DNA of 64,000 bases from Streptomyces sp. MST-110588 (GTDB taxonomy: Bacteria > Actinomycetota > Actinomycetes > Streptomycetales > Streptomycetaceae), in assembly GCF_022695595.1 (NCBI RefSeq), contig NZ_CP074380.1, positions 5,196,001 through 5,260,000 on the forward strand, given 5' to 3'. The notes beneath the pieces were generated by a model. That model was not told the DNA's origin. It did not search any database and worked only from the letters and a program-made list of their open reading frames with translations. The number at the start of each line of letters is the position of its first letter. Within the stretch, counting starts at the first letter, position 1. Of the stretch, positions 9,474-18,124 are shown piece by piece. Position numbers and translations under genes: made by a program.

Positions 9474-9576
9474 GTGATCCCCCGTTACATCCTTCGGCCC
9501 TATCTCGGCTGCGCGTTGCACCCTCGAACTGCTCAATGACCACCGCGCCGCGCGGTTACGCCGACCAGCCGAAAAA

Positions 9577-9610
9577 ATGACCGCGCCCCCGCCCGCCAAG
9601 GGCGGGGGCC
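9577..9610 (-). terminator. Terminator of the MHS transporter gene
   Basis: Read on the minus strand, GCCCCCGCCC and GGGCGGGGGC around TTGGC form a 10-bp stem. It is followed 8 nt later by TTTTTT. Confidence 0.72.
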
Positions 9611-9643
9611 GCCGTGCCGGGAATCCGGGGGCGGCGGGACGGG

Positions 9644-11188
9644 TCAGAAGCGGGGTTCCGGGGCTTCGGCGGTGACGAGCTGGGCGGCCTCTTCCTTGGT
9701 GGCGACGGCGGGCGGTGAGCCCTCCAGCGGCTGCTGGGCGGTCTCGCGCATGCACAGCACCGCGATCACGCCGACCAGGGCCGCGCCCGTCCCGTAGTAG
9801 GCGGGGATCATGTCGTTGCCGCCGACGGCGTCCATCAGCGCGGTGACCACCAGCGGGGTCGTACCGCCGAAGAGCGAGACCGCCAGGTTGTAGCCGATGG
9901 ACAGTGAGCCGTAGCGCACGCTGGTGGGGAACAGGGCGGGCAGCGCGGCCGACATGGTGCCCAGCAGGCAGACCAGGGAGAGGCCGAGCATCAGCATGCC
10001 GGGGATGATCGCGGCCAGGCTGCCCTGTTTGACCAGCAGGAAGGCCGGTACGGACAGGACGAGGAAGCCCAGCATGCCGGCCAGCAGCAGCGGCTTGCGG
10101 CCGAAGCGGTCGTTGAGCCGGCCCACGGAGCTGATGAGGAACATCAGCAGGACCATGGTGGCGATGGCCATCAGCAGGCCGTGCGTCTGGTCGTAGTGGA
10201 GGGTGTCGGTGAGGTAGGTCGGCATGTAGGACAGCAGCATGTAGTGGCAGATGTTGTATGCGCCGGCCAGGGCGATGCACAGGATCAGCCGGGGCCACTG
10301 CTGGGCGAAGATCTCGCCGAGTTTCTTCTTGGGGGCGTTCTCCGAGAGGTGGGAGAACTCCGCCTCGGTCTGCTCGGCGGACTCCCCGGAGCCGTGGGTC
10401 CGGGCCGACTCCAGCCGCTGGAAGGCCGGGGTCTCGTCCAGCTTCATCCGCAGGTAGAGCCCCACCAGGCCGAGCGGCCCGGCGACCAGGAACGGGATCC
10501 GCCAGCCCCAGTCGAGCATGGTCGCGTCGCCGAGCCAGGCGGTGAGGAGCAGCACCAGGCCCGAGGCGCCGACGTAGCCGGCCAGGGTGCCCATCTCCAG
10601 GAAGCTGCCGAAGAAGCCGCGCTTCTTGTCGGGGGCGTACTCGGCGATGAAGGTGGAGGCGCCGCCGTACTCGCCGCCGGTGGAGAAGCCCTGGAGCATC
10701 CGGAAGAGGATCAGCAGGACCGGCGACCAGACCCCGATGGAGGCGTAGGAGGGGATCAGACCGATGCACAGCGTCCCCAGCGCCATCATGATCATGGTGA
10801 GGGCGAGGATCTTCTTGCGGCCGACGCGGTCGCCGAGCGGGCCGAAGAAGGCCCCGCCGAGGGGCCGTACGAGGAAGGCCACGGCGAAGGTGGCGAAGGA
10901 GGACAGCAGGCTGGTGGTGTCGCTGCCGCCGGGGAAGAAGACCTTGCCGATGGTCACCGCGAGATAGCTGTAGATCCCGAAGTCGAACCATTCCATGGCG
11001 TTGCCCAGCGCCGCGGCCTTCACCGCCCGCTTGACGATCCGCTCGTCGGTGACGGTGATGTCGGTGCGGCGGAGTTTGGGATTGCGGCGACGGGCAACTG
11101 CTCTGAAGAGGGTGCGGTGGCGTCTGAGCGCCGCGGGGTCCTGGCCGCTGGGGCGGTCGGTCTCGGGACTGAGGCTGCCGGTCGGCAC
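9644..11188 (-). CDS. MFS transporter, metabolite:H+ symporter (ProP-like) family
   Basis: A 514-residue major facilitator with about twelve membrane helices. Markers of the MHS subfamily are AALGNAMEWFDFGIYSYLA in the first helix, GPLGDRVGRKKIL after helix 2, and GFSTGGEYGGASTFIAEYAP in helix 4-5. A cytoplasmic central loop follows at about residue 265. These proton symporters carry betaine/proline, citrate, shikimate or similar compounds; the substrate cannot be read from sequence. The GTG at 11188 is the longest start and adds a basic N-terminus. The protein may instead start nearer VTDERIVKRAV at about residue 46. Confidence 0.87.
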   Translation of the reverse strand: MPTGSLSPETDRPSGQDPAALRRHRTLFRAVARRRNPKLRRTDITVTDERIVKRAVKAAALGNAMEWFDFGIYSYLAVTIGKVFFPGGSDTTSLLSSFATFAVAFLVRPLGGAFFGPLGDRVGRKKILALTMIMMALGTLCIGLIPSYASIGVWSPVLLILFRMLQGFSTGGEYGGASTFIAEYAPDKKRGFFGSFLEMGTLAGYVGASGLVLLLTAWLGDATMLDWGWRIPFLVAGPLGLVGLYLRMKLDETPAFQRLESARTHGSGESAEQTEAEFSHLSENAPKKKLGEIFAQQWPRLILCIALAGAYNICHYMLLSYMPTYLTDTLHYDQTHGLLMAIATMVLLMFLISSVGRLNDRFGRKPLLLAGMLGFLVLSVPAFLLVKQGSLAAIIPGMLMLGLSLVCLLGTMSAALPALFPTSVRYGSLSIGYNLAVSLFGGTTPLVVTALMDAVGGNDMIPAYYGTGAALVGVIAVLCMRETAQQPLEGSPPAVATKEEAAQLVTAEAPEPRF

Positions 11189-11627
11189 GTGTCGCGTCCT
11201 CTCGGTCGGGCAGCGCGCGCGGGGCGCGGCAGGAGTGGTACGAGGTAGTGGTGGTACGACAGGTGCGTCTGCGCAGCGCGGCGCGGATCAAACCACTCTG
11301 GCCCCACAACGCGACGTACGTCACTCTGCGTGCGCCGTGGAGGAGCTGGATCAGGAGCCGGACCAGGAGTCGTACGCGCAGTGGCGCCCGGCCGTCGCGG
11401 AGCGCTCGTGGACCGCCGGGAAACCACCACAGACCGTCACGGACCGCCGTCGGCAGGGGCTGTTACAGAACTGGTACGAACCCGAGCGTTCATCGCGACG
11501 TCCGGGCAATCAGGCCGCGTGCCGGACAGGAGAGAGTGGAGCGGTCGATAAGACTCTCGAACGCCCAGCTCGCGGACCGGTCACGCCCACCCCTGTGCGG
11601 GGCCCCACCGCCCCGAAGGAGTAGCCG
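11189..11627. other. Divergent intergenic region, nothing recognised
   Basis: 439 bp separate the MHS transporter from the secreted protein at 11628. All frames here have poor codon statistics. I see no operator palindrome, RNA gene or strong promoter pair. Confidence 0.5.
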
Positions 11628-12134
11628 ATGACCGACCGCGAAGGCCCCCGCCGGCCCAGTGGGCGCCCCGCCCTGGCGGCCTTCGCCGCGGTCACCGCGC
11701 TGGCGGCCGGCGGCGTGTGGTTCAGCCAGGCCACGGACCGGGCGTCGGCGGTGGACGCCGCGCCCAAGACCTCGGCGGTGCAGGACCTCAAGGAGTCCGG
11801 CGCGTCCGCGAAGGGCCTGCCCGGCGTACGGGACTGCGGCTTCGGCCGGCCCGAGGTCAAGCCGAAGGTCATCACGCTGGCCTGCGCGGACAAGGGGATG
11901 GTGGCGACCGGCATCACCTGGGACCGGTACGGCGCCAAGGACGCGGAGGGCAGGGGTGTGGTGCAGGTGGAGAAGACCGCGGCGGGCGTGGGGACCAATG
12001 CCGGGTTCCCGGCGACCCTGCGGCTGTACGGCACCCGGACGCTGGACGGCGCACGCGCTTTCACGGAGCTGGAAGTGACGTACGAGGGCTCGACACCCCT
12101 TGGTGACACGACGGAGATGTACAACCTCGCGTGA
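11628..12134 (+). CDS. Secreted/anchored protein, 168 aa, coupled to a histidine kinase
   Basis: Short basic N-terminus, then a hydrophobic segment PALAAFAAVTALAAGGVWF that may be a signal peptide or anchor. The extracellular part has two cysteines (RDCGFGRPE, LACADKG) and the conserved-looking ITWDRYG and LEVTYEGSTP. AAGGAG precedes ATG 11628. Its stop overlaps the start of the histidine kinase gene (GTGATG), so the two are translated together. By position it may be an accessory or sensory partner of that kinase; no named family is recognised. Confidence 0.8.
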   Translation: MTDREGPRRPSGRPALAAFAAVTALAAGGVWFSQATDRASAVDAAPKTSAVQDLKESGASAKGLPGVRDCGFGRPEVKPKVITLACADKGMVATGITWDRYGAKDAEGRGVVQVEKTAAGVGTNAGFPATLRLYGTRTLDGARAFTELEVTYEGSTPLGDTTEMYNLA

Positions 12135-13459
12135 TGGGCATCCGAGGCCGGATCGCCCTGGCCATTTCCTGTGTGACGGCGCTGGCCGTGGTGGTGCTGG
12201 GCTTCTCCGTGCACCACATCTCCGAAGCCGAACGCGAGCGCGCGGCCCGTGCCTACCAGGACGACCGGCTCAGTTCCGCGCTGCAGATCTTCGAGCGGGA
12301 CGGGACGCTGGCGCTGGGCGCGCGGCTGGATGACACCGCCCTCCCGCAGCCGCTGCGGAAGGCCGTCTTCCACGGCCGGTCCGGTACGTACGTCAGCGGT
12401 GGCGAGGACCCCCGGGTGTGGGCCGCGACCGGCGTCGGCGGCGGTGGCGACGGTGACGGCGGGGGCGAGGAGAGCGTACGGACGCTGTCGGTCTCGGCGG
12501 CGTTCCCCGACGACGACCCGGCGCTGCGGTCGCTGGACCGGGCGCTGATGATCGCCGGGGTCGGCACGGTGGGGCTGATGGCGGTGGTGTCCTGGTTCGT
12601 GGCCCAGCGGCTGTCCCGGCGGCTGCGGCACAGCGCCGCGGCGGCGCGCCGGATCGCGGCGGGTGAGCGGCCGGACGCCGGGGCGCTGGCCGGCCAGGGC
12701 CGGGACGAGGTGGCCGAGCTGGGCCGCAGCGTGCACCACATGGCGACGTCGCTGGCGGCCCGGGTGGACGCCGAGCGGGAGTTCACCGCCGATGTGGCGC
12801 ACGAGCTGCGCACGCCGGTGGCCGGCCTGGTCGCGGCGGCGGAGCTGCTGCCGCAGGAGCGGGCCGTGGAACTCGTACGGGACCGGGCGCAGGCCATGCG
12901 GCGGCTGGTGGAGGACCTGCTGGAGATATCCCGGCTGGACGCCGGGGTGGAGCGGGCCGACCTGGACGACTGCGAGCTGCCGTCGCTGGTGCGCGGCATC
13001 GTGCGCAGGGCGGCCCGGCAGCGGGGCGTGGCGGAGGTGTCCGTCACGGTCGAGGGCGAGCCGCGGATCGTCACCACGGACCGCCGCCGGGTGGAACGGG
13101 TGCTGGTCAACCTGCTCGCCAACGCCGCCAAGCACGGCAGGCCGCCGGTGGAGGTCGTGGTGCACGGCTCCCGGATCGTGGTGCGCGACCATGGCCCGGG
13201 GTTCCCGGAGGAGCTGCGCGCGGAGGGGCCGCGCCGGTTCCGTACGGCGGCTCCCGAGCGCGGCACCGGGCACGGCCTGGGCCTGACGATCGCGGCCGGT
13301 CAGGCGCAGGTGCTCGGGGCGCGGCTGGACTTCGGCGCCGCCGCGGACGGCGGCGCCGAGGCGGTGCTGGAGCTGCCGGACCGTGCGGCGGTCACGCCGG
13401 CGCATCCGCCGGCGCCGGCGGACGGCCCGGAGCGGCCGGTTACAGCCCCAGGTCCTTGA
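12134..13459 (+). CDS. Sensor histidine kinase (no response regulator beside it)
   Basis: A membrane kinase of about 441 residues. There is one helix at about 8-28, an extracytoplasmic domain of about 105 residues with a glycine-rich VGGGGDGDGGG stretch, and a second helix at about 137-157. A HAMP linker follows, then a DHp domain with FTADVAHELRTPVAG (His223 phosphorylated), and a catalytic domain with NLLANAAKHG (N box), DHGPGF and GTGHGLGL (G boxes). ATG 12134 overlaps the upstream stop. No response regulator is adjacent, which is unusual. Its last 20 bp overlap the convergent bcp gene. Confidence 0.88.
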   Translation: MGIRGRIALAISCVTALAVVVLGFSVHHISEAERERAARAYQDDRLSSALQIFERDGTLALGARLDDTALPQPLRKAVFHGRSGTYVSGGEDPRVWAATGVGGGGDGDGGGEESVRTLSVSAAFPDDDPALRSLDRALMIAGVGTVGLMAVVSWFVAQRLSRRLRHSAAAARRIAAGERPDAGALAGQGRDEVAELGRSVHHMATSLAARVDAEREFTADVAHELRTPVAGLVAAAELLPQERAVELVRDRAQAMRRLVEDLLEISRLDAGVERADLDDCELPSLVRGIVRRAARQRGVAEVSVTVEGEPRIVTTDRRRVERVLVNLLANAAKHGRPPVEVVVHGSRIVVRDHGPGFPEELRAEGPRRFRTAAPERGTGHGLGLTIAAGQAQVLGARLDFGAAADGGAEAVLELPDRAAVTPAHPPAPADGPERPVTAPGP

Positions 13460-13907
13460 TGATCTTGGCGACGTGGCCGGTGGCCTTCACGTTGTAAAGG
13501 GCGCGCTCGACCTTGCCCTCCTCGTCCACGACGACCGTGGAGCGGATGACCCCGGTGACCGTCTTGCCGTACAGCTTCTTCTCGCCGAAGGCGCCGTACG
13601 CCTCAAGGACCTTCTTCTCCGGGTCGCCGACCAGCGTGACCTTGAGGTTCTCCTTCTCGCGGAACTTGGCGAGCTTCTCCGGCTTGTCGGGGGAGACGCC
13701 GATGACGTCGTAGCCGTGGCCGGCCAGGAGGTCCAGGTTGTCGGTGAAGTCGCACGCCTGCTTGGTGCAGCCGGGGGTCAGGGCGGCGGGGTAGAAGTAG
13801 ACGATGACCTTGCGGCCCTTGTGGTCGGCGAGCGAGACCTGCTTGCCGTCCGCGTCGGGCAGGGTGAAGGCCGGGGCGGTGTCGCCGGGCTGCAGTCGCT
13901 CGCTCAT
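13440..13907 (-). CDS. bcp: Thioredoxin-dependent thiol peroxidase (Bcp/PrxQ)
   Basis: A 155-residue peroxiredoxin that reduces hydroperoxides using thioredoxin. The peroxidatic cysteine is Cys47 in ALTPGCTKQAC, with the resolving Cys52 five residues on, the PrxQ arrangement. FYPAALTPGC and GVSPDKPEKLAKF are family blocks. Start ATG 13907 has a purine-rich AAGGAGAGA site. The stop at 13440 lies inside the opposing histidine kinase gene (20-bp overlap), so the two tails constrain each other. Confidence 0.95.
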   Translation of the reverse strand: MSERLQPGDTAPAFTLPDADGKQVSLADHKGRKVIVYFYPAALTPGCTKQACDFTDNLDLLAGHGYDVIGVSPDKPEKLAKFREKENLKVTLVGDPEKKVLEAYGAFGEKKLYGKTVTGVIRSTVVVDEEGKVERALYNVKATGHVAKIIKDLGL

Positions 13908-14157
13908 GGGTCTCTCCTTCTCGGATGGGGTGTGGGGCGTACGGCGTACGGCGCGGGCGCGGCGGACCCGGCGGAAAAGCCGGCCGTACGGTGTCCGAGA
14001 CTACTGAGGTGCGCTGTACGGGGGGTGCTGTGGGGCGCGGCCCGGCGTGAGCTGACAGACTGTCCATCACCAATTCAGTACGCAGCTCAGTACCCGGTAC
14101 TCAAGGACCCGGTCCCGTACCCGGCAGGTATCGGCCCGAGACGATGGAGGCAGCGCG

Positions 14158-14478
14158 GTGTCGGAAGCCAGGACCCCTGCGCAGATCGAGGCGGACATCG
14201 TCCGCAGGCGGCAGGCGCTCGCGGTGACGCTCGACGAGATCGGTGTGCGACTGCACCCGAAGACGATCATCGGGGAAGCGAAGGCGAAGACGGCTGCCGC
14301 GGTGGACCGTACGGCGGGACGGGCCTACGTGGCTGCCAACCGGGCGGTCTCCGACGTGCGCGCCCAGCTCGTCTCCCAGGACGGGGCGCCCCGGATGGAG
14401 CGGATCGTGCCGGTGGCGCTGATCGGCGTGGCCGTGATCGGGCTGCTGGCGCTCAGCTCCAAGAAGCGCCGTTCCTAG
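14158..14478 (+). CDS. DUF3618 membrane protein
   Basis: A 106-residue protein. The N-terminal part has the DUF3618 pattern TPAQIEADIVRRRQALAVTLDEI. An Ala/Lys-rich amphipathic middle (GEAKAKTAAAVDRTAG) follows, and one C-terminal helix (VPVALIGVAVIGLLAL) ends in SSKKRRS. Tail-anchored topology is likely. GTG 14158 is preceded by GGAGG. Such proteins are common near stress and envelope genes of actinomycetes, with function unproven. Confidence 0.88.
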   Translation: MSEARTPAQIEADIVRRRQALAVTLDEIGVRLHPKTIIGEAKAKTAAAVDRTAGRAYVAANRAVSDVRAQLVSQDGAPRMERIVPVALIGVAVIGLLALSSKKRRS

Positions 14479-14543
14479 GGCCGGGACCCGGGTCGGCCGG
14501 GGGTCGGGCGCCGTCCGGGCCCACGGGCAGGTACGGTCATGCC

Positions 14544-14894
14544 GTGAGCCGGAATAACGCCAAGGACACCCACGACAAGCTGCCCATCCGGATGCTGCAC
14601 GACCGCGTGCTGGTCCGGACCGACATCGCCGAGGGGGAACGCCGCTCGACCGGCGGCATCGTCATCCCGGCGACCGCCGCGGTCGGCCGCCGACTGGCCT
14701 GGGCCGAAGTGGTCGCGGTGGGACAGAACGTGCGGACCGTGGAGCCGGGCGACCGGGTGCTGTACGACCCGGAGGACCGGGCCGAGGTCGAGGTGCGCGG
14801 GATCGCGTACGTCCTGATGCGCGAGCGTGACCTGCACGCGGTGGCGGCGGAGCGCCTGGAAGGCAGCGAGGACTCCACGGGTCTGTACCTGTAG
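14544..14894 (+). CDS. GroES-like (Cpn10) chaperonin paralogue
   Basis: A 116-residue Cpn10-fold protein: IRMLHDRVLVRTD at the first strand, mobile-loop-like RRSTGGIVIPATA, AEVVAVGQNVRTVEPGDRVLYDPEDRAEVEV, and VLMRERDLHAV. It lacks the usual clean C-terminal ending and has a longer tail (AAERLEGSEDSTGLYL). No groEL gene is near, so it is a stand-alone second GroES-type protein, as streptomycetes often have. GTG 14544 was chosen; TACGGT 6 nt upstream could be a -10 for leaderless expression. Confidence 0.83.
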   Translation: MSRNNAKDTHDKLPIRMLHDRVLVRTDIAEGERRSTGGIVIPATAAVGRRLAWAEVVAVGQNVRTVEPGDRVLYDPEDRAEVEVRGIAYVLMRERDLHAVAAERLEGSEDSTGLYL

Positions 14895-14962
14895 ACGGAC
14901 CTGTAGTCGTACCTGTGGACGGACTCGTGGAACGACCTGTGAACGACGTGTAGAACGATGTG
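14886..14962 (+). repeat. Imperfect 14-15-bp tandem repeats after the groES-like gene
   Basis: About six degenerate units built on ACCTGTAGACGG (ACCTGTAGTCGT, ACCTGTGGACGG, ACTCGTGGAACG, ACCTGTGAACG, ACGTGTAGAACG). They begin at the last codons of the groES-like gene and run toward the terminator. Confidence 0.75.
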
Positions 14963-15000
14963 CGGGCCCGTGAGGGCGTCCGCGCCGGGTCCGTACGCAG

Positions 15001-15030
15001 CGGGCGGTGACCGAGGTCACCGCCCGTTTT
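15001..15030 (+). terminator. Terminator upstream of the guanidine riboswitch
   Basis: CGGGCGGTGACC / GGTCACCGCCCG form a perfect 12-bp stem with a GA loop, followed by TTTT. It isolates the groES-like transcript from the sugE promoter. Confidence 0.85.
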
Positions 15031-15043
15031 GTTCGCCTTTTGC

Positions 15044-15049
15044 TAGGGT
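15044..15049 (+). promoter_or_regulatory. -10 element of the riboswitch-sugE transcript
   Basis: TAGGGT lies 8 bp before the first base of the riboswitch, which sets the transcript start at about 15055-15057. Confidence 0.6.
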
Positions 15050-15056
15050 CGGAACC

Positions 15057-15098
15057 ACCCGACGAGACGCGCCGTACCGGGTCAGGACAAGACGACGC
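15057..15098 (+). ncRNA. Guanidine-III riboswitch (ykkC-III)
   Basis: The sequence follows the ykkC-III consensus nearly base for base: CCCGACGAG, GCGCCGTACC, GGGTCAGGACAAGACG, ending ACGC. ACCCG at 15057-15061 pairs with CGGGT at 15078-15082 (P1). GCGCCGT at 15069-15075 faces ACGACGC at 15092-15098 as the pseudoknot helix, with a single C-A mismatch compared with the usual GGCGC partner. It lies just after a -10 box and 33 nt before the start of a SugE/Gdx guanidinium exporter, the classic target. Guanidine binding is expected to raise exporter expression. Confidence 0.93.
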
Positions 15099-15131
15099 AC
15101 CCCTGGAGTCACTGTCCCCGGAGGTGCCGTC

Positions 15132-15452
15132 ATGGCATGGATCCTGCTCGTGATCGCCGGCCTGCTGGAGGTCGGCTGGTCGGTCGGCATGAAGTTCACC
15201 GAGGGCTTCACCCGGCTGTGGCCCAGCGTCTTCACCGGCGCGGGCATCCTCGCCAGCATGCTGCTGCTGTCCTACGCCGCCCGTACCCTGCCGATCGGCA
15301 CCGCCTACGGCGTCTGGGTCGGCATCGGGGCCGCGGGCGCGGCGGTCGTGGGCATGCTGGTGCTGGGCGAGCCGGCCACCGCGGCCCGGATCTTCTTCAT
15401 CTGCCTGCTGCTGGTCGCGGTGGTCGGCCTCAAGGCGACGTCGGGACACTGA
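15132..15452 (+). CDS. sugE: Guanidinium exporter, SMR family (SugE/Gdx)
   Basis: A 106-residue protein with four membrane helices, acting as a dual-topology dimer. The essential glutamate is in GLLEVGWSVGMKFTEGFTRL, whose W..G.K.T.GFTRL pattern marks the Gdx/SugE branch rather than the EmrE/Qac drug-export branch. GGAGG lies 9 nt upstream of ATG 15132. The guanidine-III riboswitch directly upstream independently assigns the substrate as guanidinium, exported in exchange for protons. Confidence 0.96.
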   Translation: MAWILLVIAGLLEVGWSVGMKFTEGFTRLWPSVFTGAGILASMLLLSYAARTLPIGTAYGVWVGIGAAGAAVVGMLVLGEPATAARIFFICLLLVAVVGLKATSGH

Positions 15453-15519
15453 TCCCCGGCGCGACGTCAGCCCCTTCGGGGCGGTGATCCCGCCGGCCGG
15501 GCTAGGACATCTGCGGCGT

Positions 15520-17853
15520 CTACGACATCCGCCCGTACGGCATGTACCACCCGGCCGGGCCCCCGTCGATCCCCCCGTTGACCCCGCCGTTGGGCCCCAC
15601 GGTCGGGAAGCTCTCGGTCGGTCCCACCGTCGGCGGCCCGTTGGTCGGCAGCGGCGGACTGGTCGGCGGTACGAAGGTGGGCGGGGCCGTGGGCGCGGTG
15701 GTCGGCGGGGAGGGCGGCGCGGACGAGGACGGCGGCGCGCTGGAGGACGGCGGGGCGCTGGTCGTGGGCGGCGCGGAGGAGCTGGCCGGTGGCTCCGTGG
15801 ACCGCGGGCCAGCGCCGCTCATCAGTTCCAGGTCGAAGTCCTTGACCGGCTCGTCCTTCAGCGCCGCGGCCGTGTACGCGGCCCAGATCTCCGCGGGGAA
15901 CCCGCCGCCGTTGACCCGGTCCACGCCCCCCGCGCCGTACAGCGGCTCCTGCTTGGCGGTGTCGGGATTCTGGCCCATGACGGCCACGACGGTGGCCAGA
16001 TCGGGGGTGTAGCCGGCGAACCAGGCGGCCTTGTCCTCCTCCGCGGTGCCGGTCTTGCCCGCCGCGGGCCGCCCCACGGCCCGGGCCGCCGCCCCGGTGC
16101 CGCCGGGGTTCTCCACGACGCCGCGCAGGATCGAGGTGGTGGTGTCGGCGGCCTCCCGGCTCACCGCCGTCTTGTCGCCCCGCTCGGGCAGATGGACGCT
16201 CTCGCCGCCCTTGACGGCCTTCTTGACCAGGGAGTACCCGCGCTGCTGACCGTGGTTGGCCAGCGTCGCGTACACCTCGGCCATGTCCAGCACGCTGGGG
16301 GTGGCGGTGCCCAGCGCGACGGCTCCCTGGGAGGAACCCAGGCTCGGGGTGTCCTCCGGGACGCCGAGGGCGACGGCGGTGTCCTTCACCCGTTCGGGGC
16401 CGACGTCGATGCCCATCTGGGCGTAGACGGAGTTGACGGACTTGTCGGTGGCAGTGGCCACGGTGATCTGCCCGTAGTTGACGTTGCCCTCGTTCTCGGG
16501 TGCGAAGCCGGTGGGCCGACCGTTGCGCTCCGCCATCCGCCCGCTGGTGCCGTCGTACGTCGTGTTCGGTGTGATCCGGCGGCCGTCCTGGGTGGTGGAC
16601 CCGTTCGCCACCGCGGAGGCGAAGACGATCGGCTTGAAGATCGAGCCGACCTGGTAGTCGCGGCGGGTGGCGCTGTTGACGTACTGCTTGGCGTAGTCGA
16701 TGCCGCCGTACATGGCGAGCACCTCACCGCTGTCCGGGTCGATGGAGACCCCGCCGGCCCGTACGTTGCGGTCCGCCTTGCGCGAGTCGCTGAGGTTGTC
16801 CATCAGCTTGGTCTTCACCGCTTCCACCAGGGCGTCCTGGTGTTTCTTGTCGATGGTGGTGGTGATGCGGTAGCCGCCGGCCGCCAGCGTCCGGTCGTCG
16901 ATGATCTTGTTGGTGGTCAGGTAGTCCTTGACCGCCTCACGCAGATACCCGCGCTGGCCGGAGAGCCCGGTGGGGGGCTTGACCTTGCCGGGCGTGGGGA
17001 AGCTCATCGCCTGCCGGTCCGCGGGCGTGAGCCACTTCTTCTTGACCATGCCGTCCAGGACGTACTCCCAGCGCGCCCTCGCCCGCTGCTGGTTCTCCGG
17101 GTGGGCCACCACGTCGTAGGCGCTGGGGGAGTTGAGCAGGGTCGCCAGGTACGCGCCTTCGGCGGTGCTGAGCTTGTCGGAGTTCTTGCTGTAGTACGCC
17201 TGGGCGGCGGCCTGGATACCGTAGGCGTTGCGCCCGTAGTAGCTGGTGTTGAGATACCCCTCCAGGATCTCGTTCTTGCTCACCTCGCGGTCCAGTTTGA
17301 TCGCGATGAAGAACTCCTTGACCTTGCGGGAGAGGGTCTGCTCCTGGCCGAGGTAGTAGTTCTTGACGTACTGCTGGGTGATGGTCGAGCCGGACTGCTT
17401 GCCCTTGCCGGTGACGGTGTTCCAGGCGGCGCGCAGCATGGCGGCGGGGTCGACGGCGGACTCGGAGTAGAAGTCGCGGTCCTCGGCGGCCAGCACCGCT
17501 TCCTGTACGGGCTTGGGCACCTGGCTGAGCGGCACGTTCTCCCGGTTGACGACGCCGTCACGGGCGAGCTGCGAGCCGTCCGCGTACAGGTAGACGTTGC
17601 TCTGCGCCTGCGCGGAACGGTTGGCCGGCGGGATGTCGACCAGCAGGTAGCCGGCCACCAGCCCGCCCCCGATCAACAGCAGGAAGAGCAGCGCGGCCCC
17701 CAGGACCATGCGCCAGGTCGGGATGACGCGGCGCCAGCCCGTGCGCCGGGGGCGGGACTTCCTGCCCTTCTTCCCGGGGGCGGGCGGCTCCGGGCGCTGC
17801 GCCCACCGGGGAGCGCCGCTCCCTGCGCCGTCCTGCTGTGGATCGTCACTCAT
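15520..17853 (-). CDS. Class A penicillin-binding protein (glycosyltransferase/transpeptidase)
   Basis: A 777-residue bifunctional cell-wall enzyme. A basic cytoplasmic head is followed by one transmembrane helix (about 50-70). A GT51 domain has catalytic EDRDFYSE and GSTITQQYVKN. A transpeptidase domain has the active serine in VGSIFKP (SxxK), SVNS (SxN) and GKTGTAE (KTG). The last 100 residues are a low-complexity Pro/Ser/Thr tail (SSSAPP and PTxGP repeats), probably a wall-spanning extension. GAGGAG lies 11 nt before ATG 17853. It polymerises and cross-links peptidoglycan at the outer membrane face. Confidence 0.95.
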   Translation of the reverse strand: MSDDPQQDGAGSGAPRWAQRPEPPAPGKKGRKSRPRRTGWRRVIPTWRMVLGAALLFLLLIGGGLVAGYLLVDIPPANRSAQAQSNVYLYADGSQLARDGVVNRENVPLSQVPKPVQEAVLAAEDRDFYSESAVDPAAMLRAAWNTVTGKGKQSGSTITQQYVKNYYLGQEQTLSRKVKEFFIAIKLDREVSKNEILEGYLNTSYYGRNAYGIQAAAQAYYSKNSDKLSTAEGAYLATLLNSPSAYDVVAHPENQQRARARWEYVLDGMVKKKWLTPADRQAMSFPTPGKVKPPTGLSGQRGYLREAVKDYLTTNKIIDDRTLAAGGYRITTTIDKKHQDALVEAVKTKLMDNLSDSRKADRNVRAGGVSIDPDSGEVLAMYGGIDYAKQYVNSATRRDYQVGSIFKPIVFASAVANGSTTQDGRRITPNTTYDGTSGRMAERNGRPTGFAPENEGNVNYGQITVATATDKSVNSVYAQMGIDVGPERVKDTAVALGVPEDTPSLGSSQGAVALGTATPSVLDMAEVYATLANHGQQRGYSLVKKAVKGGESVHLPERGDKTAVSREAADTTTSILRGVVENPGGTGAAARAVGRPAAGKTGTAEEDKAAWFAGYTPDLATVVAVMGQNPDTAKQEPLYGAGGVDRVNGGGFPAEIWAAYTAAALKDEPVKDFDLELMSGAGPRSTEPPASSSAPPTTSAPPSSSAPPSSSAPPSPPTTAPTAPPTFVPPTSPPLPTNGPPTVGPTESFPTVGPNGGVNGGIDGGPAGWYMPYGRMS

Positions 17854-17942
17854 ATCTGTATGGACTCCTCGGCCGCCGCCGAGGGTTGTGCCGCGGCGGA
17901 TCGGTATCACGTCGGGTGATGCGTTCCCTACGGGAGAAAAGG

Positions 17943-17969
17943 AACTGTCGCCCGATAAGAAACTGTCGC
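17943..17969. promoter_or_regulatory. Direct repeat AACTGTCGC in the PBP/ABC divergent region
   Basis: AACTGTCGC occurs at 17943-17951 and again at 17961-17969, 18 bp apart. The pair lies about 90 bp upstream of the PBP start and 155 bp upstream of the ABC operon. An operator role is a guess from spacing alone. Confidence 0.3.
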
Positions 17970-18124
17970 ACCATGCGTTCCAGCCGATGAGGGCGGCGCG
18001 CACCTGTGACCGGTCCGTGACCGGCCGAATGGCCTTCACCGGCCACTCGGACGGGTGACAAACGCATGGTGGGGAGTCCGGCCCCTGGACTAGGCTCCGG
18101 TGCTTTGGCGTCAGGGGCGGTGAC

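Noticed and set aside
8571..11324. 917-residue minus-strand frame joining the MHS transporter region to the HNH gene
   Set aside because: Upstream of 9473 it is only the off-frame of the MHS transporter; the HNH protein begins at MPVSPYT.
15484..17919. 811-residue open frame opposite the PBP
   Set aside because: Antisense of a complete class A PBP with all catalytic motifs; Val/Gly/Leu-rich filler.
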